Source of the DNA: Bin87 sp963666865
GTDB lineage: Bacteria > Chloroflexota > Dehalococcoidia > Lucifugimonadales > UBA3495
DNA length: 64,000 nucleotides
Direction of reading: 5' to 3'
Assembly (NCBI GenBank): GCA_963666865.1
Contig: OY763072.1
Coordinates: 620,001 to 684,000, forward strand
Part shown: piece by piece, positions 1-7,034 of the stretch
How the letters are laid out: the number at the start of each line of letters is the position of its first letter
How positions within the stretch are numbered: position 1 is the first letter of the stretch
The notes under the pieces: model-generated
What the model was told of the DNA's origin: nothing
Database searches by the model: none
Seen by the model: the letters and a program-made list of their open reading frames with translations, nothing else
Made by a program: the position numbers and the translations under genes

Positions 1-472
1 CGTCACGGCGGCAAAACTGCTCGAAGTCCTGCTGCGACACAAGCACCACGTCGAGCCGGGCGAGTTTGTGGACCGCCCGGGGGACGTGATCCGGCCCGAC
101 GAGACCTACGACGCTTTTCTGCTCATTGGAAACCGGGCGCTGCGACGGCGACGGGGCACCCGGGGTTTTACCCACCGATTCGATCTAGGACAGGAATGGA
201 CCCAGTGGACGAACCTGCCTTTCGTGTTCAACCAGTGGGTGATGCGAAAAGACATGGACGACCGGGACAAAGCAGTGCTGGAGGATACGTTGTACGTGGG
301 GTTGGAAGAAGGGGTGGACGGCCTCTACCATCTGAACGAACCTCGTGATGAGTTGCTGATGCTGCCCAGGGACGTGGTGGAGTACATTCAGGGAATCCGG
401 TATTACATTGGGCGCTCGGAACAGCAGGCCATTGCCCGCTTTCGGGAGTACCTGGAGCAGGTGGGCGGCTGA
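1..472 (+). CDS. mqnA: MqnA-type chorismate dehydratase, 5'-truncated by the window
   Basis: MqnA removes water from chorismate to give 3-[(1-carboxyvinyl)oxy]benzoate, the first step of the futalosine route to menaquinone. The reading frame is open from base 2, so the N-terminal part lies outside the window; a GTG at 68 is only an internal codon. Visible family marks are the LLIGNRAL segment, the DLGQEW and LPFVF motifs of the periplasmic-binding-like fold, and a C-terminal IGRSEQQAIARF helix. It ends 33 bases before the MTHFR-family gene on the same strand. MqnD has a related fold, but the LPFVFNQW pattern favours MqnA. Family assignment is firm; the specific enzyme is inferred. Confidence 0.82.
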   Translation, partial: VTAAKLLEVLLRHKHHVEPGEFVDRPGDVIRPDETYDAFLLIGNRALRRRRGTRGFTHRFDLGQEWTQWTNLPFVFNQWVMRKDMDDRDKAVLEDTLYVGLEEGVDGLYHLNEPRDELLMLPRDVVEYIQGIRYYIGRSEQQAIARFREYLEQVGG

Positions 473-505
473 CCACGCCCTCCGCTACGCCCGCGAACCC
501 GTCCG

Positions 506-1360
506 ATGGCCAAGGTTGTAGAACGAAGCAGCGCGGCAACCGGGCAACCCGCGTACATCTGCGACTATTCGCCGCCCCGTTCCGGACTCTCGCCGGACCT
601 GCCGGAACCGCCGTCACAGGCTGACTTCATATCCGCCGCCTACAATCCGGGACGCGCCGTGCGCGTCAACTCGGTGGTCACGGCGGCGGTCTTGCGGGAC
701 CGTTATGGCGCGGAGCCGATCTTCACGTTGGCGACGCGGGACATGAACCGGTTGGCATTGGAATCACTGCTCCTGGGAGGGCAAGCGCTGGGGCTGGAGA
801 ATGTAATCGTCGTGGCCGGCGATCCCTTTGGGCCGCGGGACACGGCTGCCCCGGTCAACGATTACCGGGCCACCGAACTCATCGCCGCCATCGCCAGCAT
901 GAACTCCGGCGCCGACCACCGAGGGAGATCATTGCGGGCGGCCACCGATTTCTGCATCGGCGCTACCGTGGATCTTGGACGCGGGATCCATCGGGAGGCG
1001 CATCTGGCAGCGCGCAAGGTAACGGCCGGAGCGGATTTCCTGATCACCCAGCCGGTGTACGATCCGGCGGACGTCGCTCGGTTCGCGGACGTTTTCGCCA
1101 GCATGGCCCCCGGATCCGCGGCGCCGGTGTTCTACGGCGTAGGTCTGATGGAACCGGACGGCGTGTCCTTCGCCAGCGTCCCCCAGTGGGTGGCCGATGA
1201 CCTGGACAGGGGACGCTCCGGCGTGGACATTGCCTTGCAGGTGTGGGAGGGATTGCGCGGCGCCGGGGCAGCTGACTGTTACGTTGTTCCGCCGATCCGA
1301 CGCAGCGGAGCCAGGAATTACGCGGCCGCCGGGCAGTTTCTGGCCGCACACGCCCCCTAA
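506..1360 (+). CDS. Methylenetetrahydrofolate reductase family protein (MetF-like)
   Basis: This is an FAD TIM-barrel protein of the MTHFR family, expected to act on 5,10-methylenetetrahydrofolate or a related C1 carrier. Family marks are a near-N-terminal CDYSPPRSG segment, VVAGDPFG in the folate-contact region, and GADFLITQPVYD, which matches the TQFFFD region of E. coli MetF. At 284 aa it is close to family length. The E. coli catalytic Glu of the FEFFPPR motif is replaced by Asp (CDYSPPR), so it may be a divergent branch rather than classical MetF. No clear Shine-Dalgarno precedes the ATG. It lies just after mqnA, but the two share no obvious pathway. Confidence 0.78.
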   Translation: MAKVVERSSAATGQPAYICDYSPPRSGLSPDLPEPPSQADFISAAYNPGRAVRVNSVVTAAVLRDRYGAEPIFTLATRDMNRLALESLLLGGQALGLENVIVVAGDPFGPRDTAAPVNDYRATELIAAIASMNSGADHRGRSLRAATDFCIGATVDLGRGIHREAHLAARKVTAGADFLITQPVYDPADVARFADVFASMAPGSAAPVFYGVGLMEPDGVSFASVPQWVADDLDRGRSGVDIALQVWEGLRGAGAADCYVVPPIRRSGARNYAAAGQFLAAHAP

Positions 1361-1366
1361 ACCCGC

Positions 1367-1372
1367 TATAAT
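1367..1372 (+). promoter_or_regulatory. Probable -10 box upstream of the DUF3467 gene
   Basis: A perfect TATAAT, preceded by CCGC, lies in the 71-base gap before the DUF3467 gene, 59 bases upstream of its ATG. No convincing -35 hexamer is seen at 16-18 bases. The same GCTAnAAT core recurs before several other genes in the window. Confidence 0.4.
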
Positions 1373-1431
1373 GACGGCCAACTGCCGTATCGCCCTGCTG
1401 CGGTGGCTCCGCGGTCGGGGCCGGAGGTCTT

Positions 1432-1836
1432 ATGCCCATCATCCAACGCCCCTACGTGCCGCCGGAAGACAAGCCTCCCCAGGAGGATAGCTACGTTAAT
1501 CCCGGAGACATTGCGTCGTTGAACGTCAACACCGCGACCGCGCCGGCGGTTGCCGCTGTCGAAGCGCCCAGCCCGCTGGATCCGATCACCTTCTACAGCG
1601 ACTCTTTCCACATCTTCAGCAGCCTGTATTCCGCCGTCCTCTTCTTCGGTGAGCAGGTTGAGGAACGGGAGCCGATCCTGCGCGCCCGCATCAAGGTCAG
1701 TCCCCAAATGATGAAGGCCATTGCGGTCCTGGCGGCCAAACACGTGCGGGAATATGAGGAAGCCGTGGGCCCCATCACCCTGCCGGAGCAGGTGTACGCC
1801 GCGTGGGAAATTGACCCGGACGGGCATTCCCACTGA
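1432..1836 (+). CDS. DUF3467 family protein
   Basis: This is a 134-aa protein of unknown biochemical role. A disordered, Pro-rich N-terminus (about 45 residues) precedes the domain. The domain shows the DUF3467 layout: FYSDSFHIFSS near the start, an RARIKVSPQMMKAI core and an ending of VREYEEAVGPITLP. A GGAGG lies four bases before the ATG. The next gene starts 17 bases downstream on the same strand, so the two are probably co-transcribed. Family members are small cytoplasmic proteins without an assigned function, so no role is proposed. Confidence 0.72.
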   Translation: MPIIQRPYVPPEDKPPQEDSYVNPGDIASLNVNTATAPAVAAVEAPSPLDPITFYSDSFHIFSSLYSAVLFFGEQVEEREPILRARIKVSPQMMKAIAVLAAKHVREYEEAVGPITLPEQVYAAWEIDPDGHSH

Positions 1837-1853
1837 CCGATGGGGGACGCGGT

Positions 1854-2396
1854 ATGACTACTCCCGACCCAAACGGTGAACCGGCCGGGCAGCGCTTCGG
1901 CTTGCGGGATACGGACGATCCCGTAGGCGAGGGGCGCCCGCTGGGCGAGGACATCTCCCTCCCGGTCGACGTCATCCCCAACGCGAACACCGCGTTGCCC
2001 GAAGATTGGACGTGGCGGAGCACTTCCACCAGCCAGCCCAACGCCGCAACCTTTCACATCAACCATAGCGACGTTACCCGGGCTTTTGCCGACGTGCTGA
2101 CTGCCGCAGATAGTCCCCCGGAAGCGCCCTTTGTGGTGTCCAAGGATATTCCAATCGTCATCATCGACAGCCTAGACCAGTACTGGGCCGGCGAATCACG
2201 CAGCGCCCTTCCGCTGAACGGTCTGCGCGTCCCCGTGTCGGCGGACACCGTGGCCGAGGCAAAGCGCAAGCTGGCCGCAGACTTGGCCGCCCAAGTCAGG
2301 CTTCTGCTGATGCTCTCCAGGGGCGGGACTACGCTGGCCCCGGAATTGCAGGCCAACTTCCTGATGCTGACCGAGGTTTTGGAGGCGCGTTCCTAG
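1854..2396 (+). CDS. Hypothetical protein, probably co-transcribed with DUF3467
   Basis: I do not recognise this 180-aa protein. It is hydrophilic, has no signal peptide or membrane segment, and ends in a predicted helical stretch (roughly residues 125-180, with VAEAKRKLAADLAAQVRLL). A strand-rich middle contains APFVVSKDIPIVIID. It begins 17 bases after DUF3467, suggesting a two-gene operon. Its end just touches a degraded small gene on the opposite strand. Codon use matches the neighbours and it fills the strand without overlap, which supports a real gene. Confidence 0.5.
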   Translation: MTTPDPNGEPAGQRFGLRDTDDPVGEGRPLGEDISLPVDVIPNANTALPEDWTWRSTSTSQPNAATFHINHSDVTRAFADVLTAADSPPEAPFVVSKDIPIVIIDSLDQYWAGESRSALPLNGLRVPVSADTVAEAKRKLAADLAAQVRLLLMLSRGGTTLAPELQANFLMLTEVLEARS

Positions 2397-2648
2397 TTGT
2401 CGGCAGGCGACGGGGTGGTTTCCATCTCCGGCGGCAGGGTGAATACCGCCTGGCCATCACTGTGGGCGTGGTTGACCAGAGCCTGCATCAGTTGCTGATG
2501 GCCGCGGCGGAACGCCGTTCCGTCGGTCAATTGATCTGAAGTACCAAACCATCCACACCAGCGCTCCCACTGCAAGAAGCAGAGGGATAATCTGTGTTGC
2601 GAGTAAGGCGATGTAAAAGGTGGTCAGGCTCACGAGACCTTCTGTCAT
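2393..2648 (-). pseudogene. Frameshifted small membrane protein, paralogue of the gene at 50893-51207
   Basis: Two overlapping minus-strand frames complement each other. The 5' frame (2648 to about 2510) encodes one membrane helix, FYIALLATQIIPLLLAVGAL, then a basic stretch. The 3' frame (about 2530 to 2393) encodes GHQQLMQALVNHAH and AVFTLPPEMETT. That tail matches SNQQLLHSLANHTH and AVFTTPPGMEPT of the intact 105-aa protein at 50893-51207. Joining the frames needs a one-base shift near 2520-2570. Either the gene is broken here or the assembly has a one-base error. Function is unknown; the intact paralogue is a membrane-anchored coiled-coil protein. Confidence 0.55.
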
Positions 2649-2686
2649 TTCGGTCTTTGTCTTGCGTAGTTGTAACGCTAGTGGCT

Positions 2687-2711
2687 AGGGGCGGGTTTCA
2701 AACCCGCCCCT
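2687..2711. repeat. AGGGGCGGGTTT palindrome (intergenic repeat family 2)
   Basis: This is a perfect 25-base palindrome with arms AGGGGCGGGTTT / AAACCCGCCCCT and a one-base centre. It lies just beyond the 3' end of the molybdenum hydroxylase gene. The same family recurs at 11157, 13332, 18707 and 31031. It would form a strong RNA hairpin on either strand but has no U-tract, so it may be a mobile repeat that also acts as a transcript end. Confidence 0.7.
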
Positions 2712-2719
2712 GCTCGTGG

Positions 2720-5011
2720 CTACTCTCCGTTAGCCTCCTGCAACGCCTCCAGCACCGCCGTGGGCGACAGCGGGAGCTTGTTCACGCGGACGCCGGTGGC
2801 GTGGTAAACGGCGTTGTGCAATGCGGCCAGCGGCGGGATGATGGGCGCCTCGCCGACCCCGCGCAGCCCGTAGGGATGGCGGGGGTTGGGTACTTCGATG
2901 ACCACCGTGTCGATCATGGGCATATCGAGGGCGGTGGGCATACGGTAGTCCAGGAAGGTTGAGTTGAGCATCCGGCCGTCGTCGGCGTAAGTGTAGTCCT
3001 CCGAGAGCGCCCAACCGATGCCCTGCATCGTCCCTCCCTGCATCTGGCCTTCGACGTAGCTGGGGTGGACCGAGGTTCCAGAGTCTATGAACGCGGTGCA
3101 GCGCAGTATGTCCACCTTGCCGGTTTCCGGGTCAACTTCGACGTCGATAATGTTGCCGGCGAAGATGGGCCCAACGCCGGTGGAGGTGGCGGAGGCCGAC
3201 GCCGTGAGCGGGCCGCCGGTGCGCATCATGCGACCGGCGGCGTCGGCGATGGTCATGCTCTCCTCATTGGCGGTGCAGGTGAACACGCCGTCGGCGAACT
3301 CGACCTGGTCGGGCTCGACCTCCCAGACCATGGCGCAGCGCCGGGCCATCTGGTCGCGCAGGTCCTCGGCCGCGGCGATGGCGGCCAGGCCGGTGTCGAA
3401 GGCGATGCGACTGCCGCCGGTGGAGGCGGTCCAGCCAACGGTGTCGGTGTCCACCACGGTGGGGGCGATCTGGTCAACGTCGATGCCGAGGGTTTCGGCG
3501 ACCTGCATGGCGACGGCAGTACGGGTGCCGCCGATGTCAACGGAACCGGTGATGAGGTTGAGGGTGCCATTGGAGTTGACGTTGATGGTGGCCGATGAGG
3601 CCTGGCCGGCCTGCCAGCGGAAACCGACGGCGATGCCGCGGCCGCGGTTGGGCCCTTCCAACGGCGTCCGGTTGTGGTCGCTGTTGATCATGGCCTCTTC
3701 CAATTCACGGCAACCGAAGACCCGGTGGGGAACGCCGTTGGGCATCCGGTCGCCCTCCTGGACGGCGTTCTGCATGCGGAGTTCCATGGGGTCTCTGCCC
3801 AGCATCTCGGCCAGTTCGTCAACCACGGCCTCGACGGCGAAGGCGACCTGCGGCTGGCCGGGAGCGCGGTAGGCCTGGACCTTCTGCTTGTTGCATACGA
3901 CGTCGTAGCCATCCACCAGCATGTGGTCCATCTTGTAGGGGCCGAAACCGGTGAGGGCGCCGCCGCCCACGGGAGAGCCGGGGTACGCGCCGGCTTCATA
4001 CACCATGTAGAGCTGGCCGGCTACCATGGTGCCATCGTTCTTGACGCCCATCTTGCAGCGCATGAAGGTGGCGGAGGCGGGGCCGCTGCCGATGAAGACG
4101 TCGGTGCGGTCCATGGCGACCTTGACCGGTTTGCCCGTCTTCTTGGACAGGACCGCAGCCACCGGATCGGTGTAGGTAATGCCCTTCGCGCCGAACCCGC
4201 CGCCGATTTCCATGGGCACAATCTTCACCTGACCCTCTGGCACGCCGATGATGGCGGCGGTCTGCGCGCGAACATTGAAGATGCCCTGGGTGCTGGTCCA
4301 GACGGTTACGCGACCGTCGGCGGACCACATGGCAGTGGATACGTGGGGCTCGATGTAGCCCTGGTGCACGGTCTGTGTCTCGAATTCGCGCTCGATGATG
4401 ATGTCCGCCTCGGCAAAGCCCTGCTCGACGTCGCCGACCTTGTGCTGGATGTGTCCGGCGACGTTGCTCTTGACGCCGGTATCGTCGCCGCGGGCGAACC
4501 GTTCCAGGCGGAAGTAGGTGGTCATGTCGTCGTGGAGCAGCGGGGCGTTTTCGGCCATGGCCTCGCGCCAGGTGAGCACGGTGGGCAGCACCTCGTAGTC
4601 CACCTCCACCAGATTCAGGGCCTCCATGGCGATATGGGGGTTGGTGGCGCAGATAGCGGCCACGGCATGGCCGACATACAGGACCTTGTCCTTGGCCAGC
4701 AGGTTTTCGGCGATCATCCGGGCGTTGCCCTGGACCTCGGCGTAGTCGATCATCCGGTTCTCGATGATGGGGAAGTCGGCGGCGGTGGCCACGGCGACGA
4801 CGCCGGGCAGGGCCTCAGCCTTGCTGGTGTCGATGCCACGGATGCGGGCGTGGCTGTGAGGGCTGCGCAGGATGCGGGCGTGGAGCATCCCCGGCAGGTT
4901 GATGTCCGCGCCGTAGCGGGCCGCGCCGGTAACCTTGTCCACGCCGTCGTGGCGGACCGGACGTGTTCCGATAACGCGATATTGCTGTTCGGGCTGTGCG
5001 GTGGTGGTCAT
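2720..5011 (-). CDS. Xanthine dehydrogenase-family molybdopterin-binding subunit
   Basis: This is the large catalytic subunit of a molybdenum hydroxylase. The N-terminal a/b-hammerhead domain (roughly residues 15-130) contains KVTGAARYGADINLPGML. The molybdopterin domain follows, with GGGFGAKG, QAYRAPGQPQ, GGSRIAFDTG and a C-terminal GVGEAPIIPP holding the expected active-site Glu. AYRAPG rather than AYRCSFR argues against form I CO dehydrogenase. The longer frame reaches 5029, but AGGAGG lies within that extension and is correctly placed for the ATG at 5011, giving 763 aa. No medium (FAD) or small (2Fe-2S) subunit gene is adjacent, which is unusual. Substrate unknown; an aldehyde or N-heterocycle is plausible. 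Confidence 0.88.
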   Translation of the reverse strand: MTTTAQPEQQYRVIGTRPVRHDGVDKVTGAARYGADINLPGMLHARILRSPHSHARIRGIDTSKAEALPGVVAVATAADFPIIENRMIDYAEVQGNARMIAENLLAKDKVLYVGHAVAAICATNPHIAMEALNLVEVDYEVLPTVLTWREAMAENAPLLHDDMTTYFRLERFARGDDTGVKSNVAGHIQHKVGDVEQGFAEADIIIEREFETQTVHQGYIEPHVSTAMWSADGRVTVWTSTQGIFNVRAQTAAIIGVPEGQVKIVPMEIGGGFGAKGITYTDPVAAVLSKKTGKPVKVAMDRTDVFIGSGPASATFMRCKMGVKNDGTMVAGQLYMVYEAGAYPGSPVGGGALTGFGPYKMDHMLVDGYDVVCNKQKVQAYRAPGQPQVAFAVEAVVDELAEMLGRDPMELRMQNAVQEGDRMPNGVPHRVFGCRELEEAMINSDHNRTPLEGPNRGRGIAVGFRWQAGQASSATINVNSNGTLNLITGSVDIGGTRTAVAMQVAETLGIDVDQIAPTVVDTDTVGWTASTGGSRIAFDTGLAAIAAAEDLRDQMARRCAMVWEVEPDQVEFADGVFTCTANEESMTIADAAGRMMRTGGPLTASASATSTGVGPIFAGNIIDVEVDPETGKVDILRCTAFIDSGTSVHPSYVEGQMQGGTMQGIGWALSEDYTYADDGRMLNSTFLDYRMPTALDMPMIDTVVIEVPNPRHPYGLRGVGEAPIIPPLAALHNAVYHATGVRVNKLPLSPTAVLEALQEANGE

Positions 5012-5116
5012 GATAGGGTTCCTCCTCAAGTTTCATTTCGTTTCGTCATTTAAACTTCACTTCGTCATACCCGTCTGTTTTACTGAATCGTGAGCAAACA
5101 TCTAAACCATTCTTTT

Positions 5117-5145
5117 CCGCCATTCTCGCATTCGCGGGAATCCAG
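5117..5145. repeat. Single-arm copy of the CCGTCATTCCCGCG palindrome family
   Basis: This stretch resembles one arm of the 100-bp two-hairpin element (see 6907-7006). It starts CCGCCATTCTCGC and ends GCGGGAATCCAG, with several mismatches. It lies between the convergent-facing ends of the GIY-YIG and molybdenum hydroxylase regions and is probably a decayed copy. Confidence 0.5.
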
Positions 5146-5182
5146 AACGGTCAATGGTTATGTGCGCTAACTACGCCGCGCC

Positions 5183-5653
5183 CTATTTGTTCCAGGGTGG
5201 TTTGAGAGCGGCCACCAGTCCGCTCTCGACCGCCCGTCGGGTCTGTGCATCACCATCTAGCTGATGAAACCACAGAGTGAGTTCCTCACCGGCGCTGGTT
5301 TTCTGGAATATCAGGTTGTTGATTCGGCAATTTGTCTGCTGTCCGCCCTCGTAGCAATTCCGCGGCGATATGTTGCCGTAACCCCTTGCTCCCCAGCGTT
5401 CTTCCAGATCCCGGCATTCGCCGACGTAGAGCGGGGTGTTACCACTCGCAAGAACGTAGATGCTGCTCCGGCGCCAACCCTGCGCTACTCTAAACCGGCA
5501 AAAAGGCCCACCACCGTACTGGTGCAGCGACAGATTGCGCACGTTGCGAAACCTAGACTGGGGCACTTCTAGGATGACTGCACCACGTTCGTCGCGCTCC
5601 GGTAGAATCAGGCCAACGTATGAAAAGGGACGTCCGTCAATGTTACGCTTCAT
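5183..5653 (-). CDS. GIY-YIG nuclease-like protein
   Basis: This protein has a GIY-YIG-type fold. The SIYVLASGNTPLYVGECRDLEERW segment gives the two-strand YxL/YVG motif and the following Arg-bearing helix. A CRINNLIF helix follows, and a C-terminal ESGLVAALKPPWNK supplies the conserved Glu and Asn region. About 60 N-terminal residues are of unknown type. The frame is open to 5728, but the ATG at 5653 has AAGGTG just upstream and better fits the start, giving 156 aa. It is a single gene with no methyltransferase partner. It may be a stand-alone restriction-type or homing-type nuclease; the target is unknown. Confidence 0.6.
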   Translation of the reverse strand: MKRNIDGRPFSYVGLILPERDERGAVILEVPQSRFRNVRNLSLHQYGGGPFCRFRVAQGWRRSSIYVLASGNTPLYVGECRDLEERWGARGYGNISPRNCYEGGQQTNCRINNLIFQKTSAGEELTLWFHQLDGDAQTRRAVESGLVAALKPPWNK

Positions 5654-5750
5654 TATGCACCTTGAAACTAGGCGGGTTGTAAATCGTATTAAGGTTCGGC
5701 ATTTTTCGTATCTGGGGGGGTGACGCAAAGGCCCAGGGGCGCAAAGGTTT

Positions 5751-5779
5751 CTGGATTCCCGCTTTCGCGGGAATGACGG
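5751..5779. repeat. Single-arm copy of the CCGTCATTCCCGCG palindrome family
   Basis: This 29-base palindromic arm runs from CTGGATTCCC through TTTCGCGGGAATGACGG. It matches the right arm of the 100-bp element at 6907-7006. It lies between the Nudix gene end and the GIY-YIG gene start. Confidence 0.65.
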
Positions 5780-5813
5780 TTGAAGCGCGAACTATGGTCG
5801 GTGTCAACCCAGC

Positions 5814-6581
5814 CTAGCCACTCAGAAAGCCGGGCAGGAAGTACTCCCGCGTCGGGTCGTGGGGCATACCGGGCATATCGGCCGGCACGATGCCGTCGCT
5901 TTCCAGGGCGGAGCGAACGATGCCCTTGTTGAAGGGGCTGATGTCGTCGTCGGTCATGAAATCATGGACGGGCATCCAGAGGCATTCTTCGATTTCCTGC
6001 TCGCTCATCTTGATTTGTTCGGTGAGGGCGCGCAGGCGACAGACGAAGTAGATGTCGGACTTGCCGTAGCGGTAGCCGTGCCAGTGGCGGAAGCACGCCA
6101 GGGCCTCAAACTCGGCCTCCACGCCCGTTTCTTCCAGCACCTCGCGGACGATGGAATCGACGATGTTTTCCCCAGGTTCCAGGGCGCCGCCGGGCAATTT
6201 GTAGAAGGGGGGCCGGTTGTCGATGCGGTAACGTTCGCACACCACCAGCAGTTCTTCCCGGTTGTTCAGCACGACGCCGCCGGCGCCGATGTAATGCGTG
6301 GCATAGGGCGGTATGAACGAGCCGGGGATCAGGGTGAGGGTGGCGGTCAAGCCGCCCTCGTCGGCGTGATGATAGACAAAGCCGCGCTCCGTTGCGATGG
6401 GTACGTGCGACGCCATTCCCACGGGAATGTCAACCCACGCGACTTCATAGCCCTTTTCGCGCCACTCCGCTATCGAAGCGTCCAGCCGCGCGGCGAACTC
6501 GTGCGGGTCAGAGGGCAGTTCGGCGGAGTTGACCACCACTCCGCGAAATGGATTTGGCGTGGCCGCCAGGGGAGAGACCAA
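5814..6581 (-). CDS. NUDT6-like Nudix hydrolase
   Basis: This Nudix hydrolase cleaves a nucleoside diphosphate linked to another moiety; the substrate is not predictable. The Nudix box is complete: GALEPGE, seven residues, then REVLEETGV. The preceding 110 residues form the pre-Nudix domain known from NUDT6/plant NUDX proteins, with FAARLDASIAEWREKGY, RGFVYHHAD and PYATHYIGAGGVV. I place the start at a TTG (6581) because AGGAGGT lies six bases upstream. The longer frame to 6710 adds an Arg-rich stretch that looks non-coding. Length from the TTG is 255 aa. It is divergent from the peptide-binding cluster at 7035. Confidence 0.85.
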   Translation of the reverse strand: MVSPLAATPNPFRGVVVNSAELPSDPHEFAARLDASIAEWREKGYEVAWVDIPVGMASHVPIATERGFVYHHADEGGLTATLTLIPGSFIPPYATHYIGAGGVVLNNREELLVVCERYRIDNRPPFYKLPGGALEPGENIVDSIVREVLEETGVEAEFEALACFRHWHGYRYGKSDIYFVCRLRALTEQIKMSEQEIEECLWMPVHDFMTDDDISPFNKGIVRSALESDGIVPADMPGMPHDPTREYFLPGFLSG

Positions 6582-6720
6582 GACGCACCTCCTGGTGGGA
6601 CGCGCAGTATCCGGTCGGCGAAACAGCCTGGCCAAAAGGTCCCGACCAATACGGCGGCAGTATAGCACAGCGCCAAGCCGTCCCCGGCGCCGCCCACTTC
6701 GCGGATGCAAATATTATGTA

Positions 6721-6750
6721 TTGACAACGGCGATTTTCGCCCCCTACAAT
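6721..6750 (+). promoter_or_regulatory. Promoter for the first peptide-binding protein
   Basis: TTGACA (6721-6726) and TACAAT (6745-6750) are separated by 18 bases. This gives a roughly 280-base leader before the gene at 7035, much of it taken by the 100-bp repeat element. Similar TTGACA/TACAAT pairs precede the second and third paralogues. Confidence 0.68.
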
Positions 6751-6906
6751 CGCTCCGCGTATGTCTGAACCTAATCATCAATTAATGGCGGAATTTAATG
6801 CGTATTACGGTGCATTTTTGCCTATAATAATATGTTATCGTCAATATTCTGCGCAGCGCGGTGTAGTTCCCACTCTGCACTCATAGGGGCTAATTTGGAA
6901 ATCACA

Positions 6907-7006
6907 CCGTCGTTCCTGCGAAAGCAGGAACCCAGAAAAGTCTCTGCGATGGGAACGTTGGCCGGATCTTACGCTCGCTGGATTCCCGCTTTCGCGGGAA
7001 TGACGG
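6907..7006 (-). repeat. 100-bp two-hairpin repeat element, copy 1
   Basis: The element is exactly 100 bases. It is the reverse complement in layout of the copy at 49500-49599. It begins CCGTCGTTCCTGCGAAAG, has a 40-base centre containing AACGTTGGC, and ends TTCGCGGGAATGACGG. Each end is its own hairpin, and the two ends are also partly inverted to each other. It sits in the leader of the first peptide-binding gene. A third copy is at 16675-16796. It resembles a REP-type or MITE-like paired palindrome; no transposase for it is visible here. Confidence 0.8.
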
Positions 7007-7034
7007 CATTTTTCGCTGCAAGGAGGAGCAAATC

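Noticed and set aside
2720..5011. Form I carbon monoxide dehydrogenase large subunit (CoxL)
   Set aside because: The active-site loop reads AYRAPG rather than AYRCSFR, and no CoxM/CoxS genes are adjacent.
3674..5053. Long plus-strand open frame (459 codons)
   Set aside because: Antisense shadow of the molybdenum hydroxylase, whose motifs are firm.
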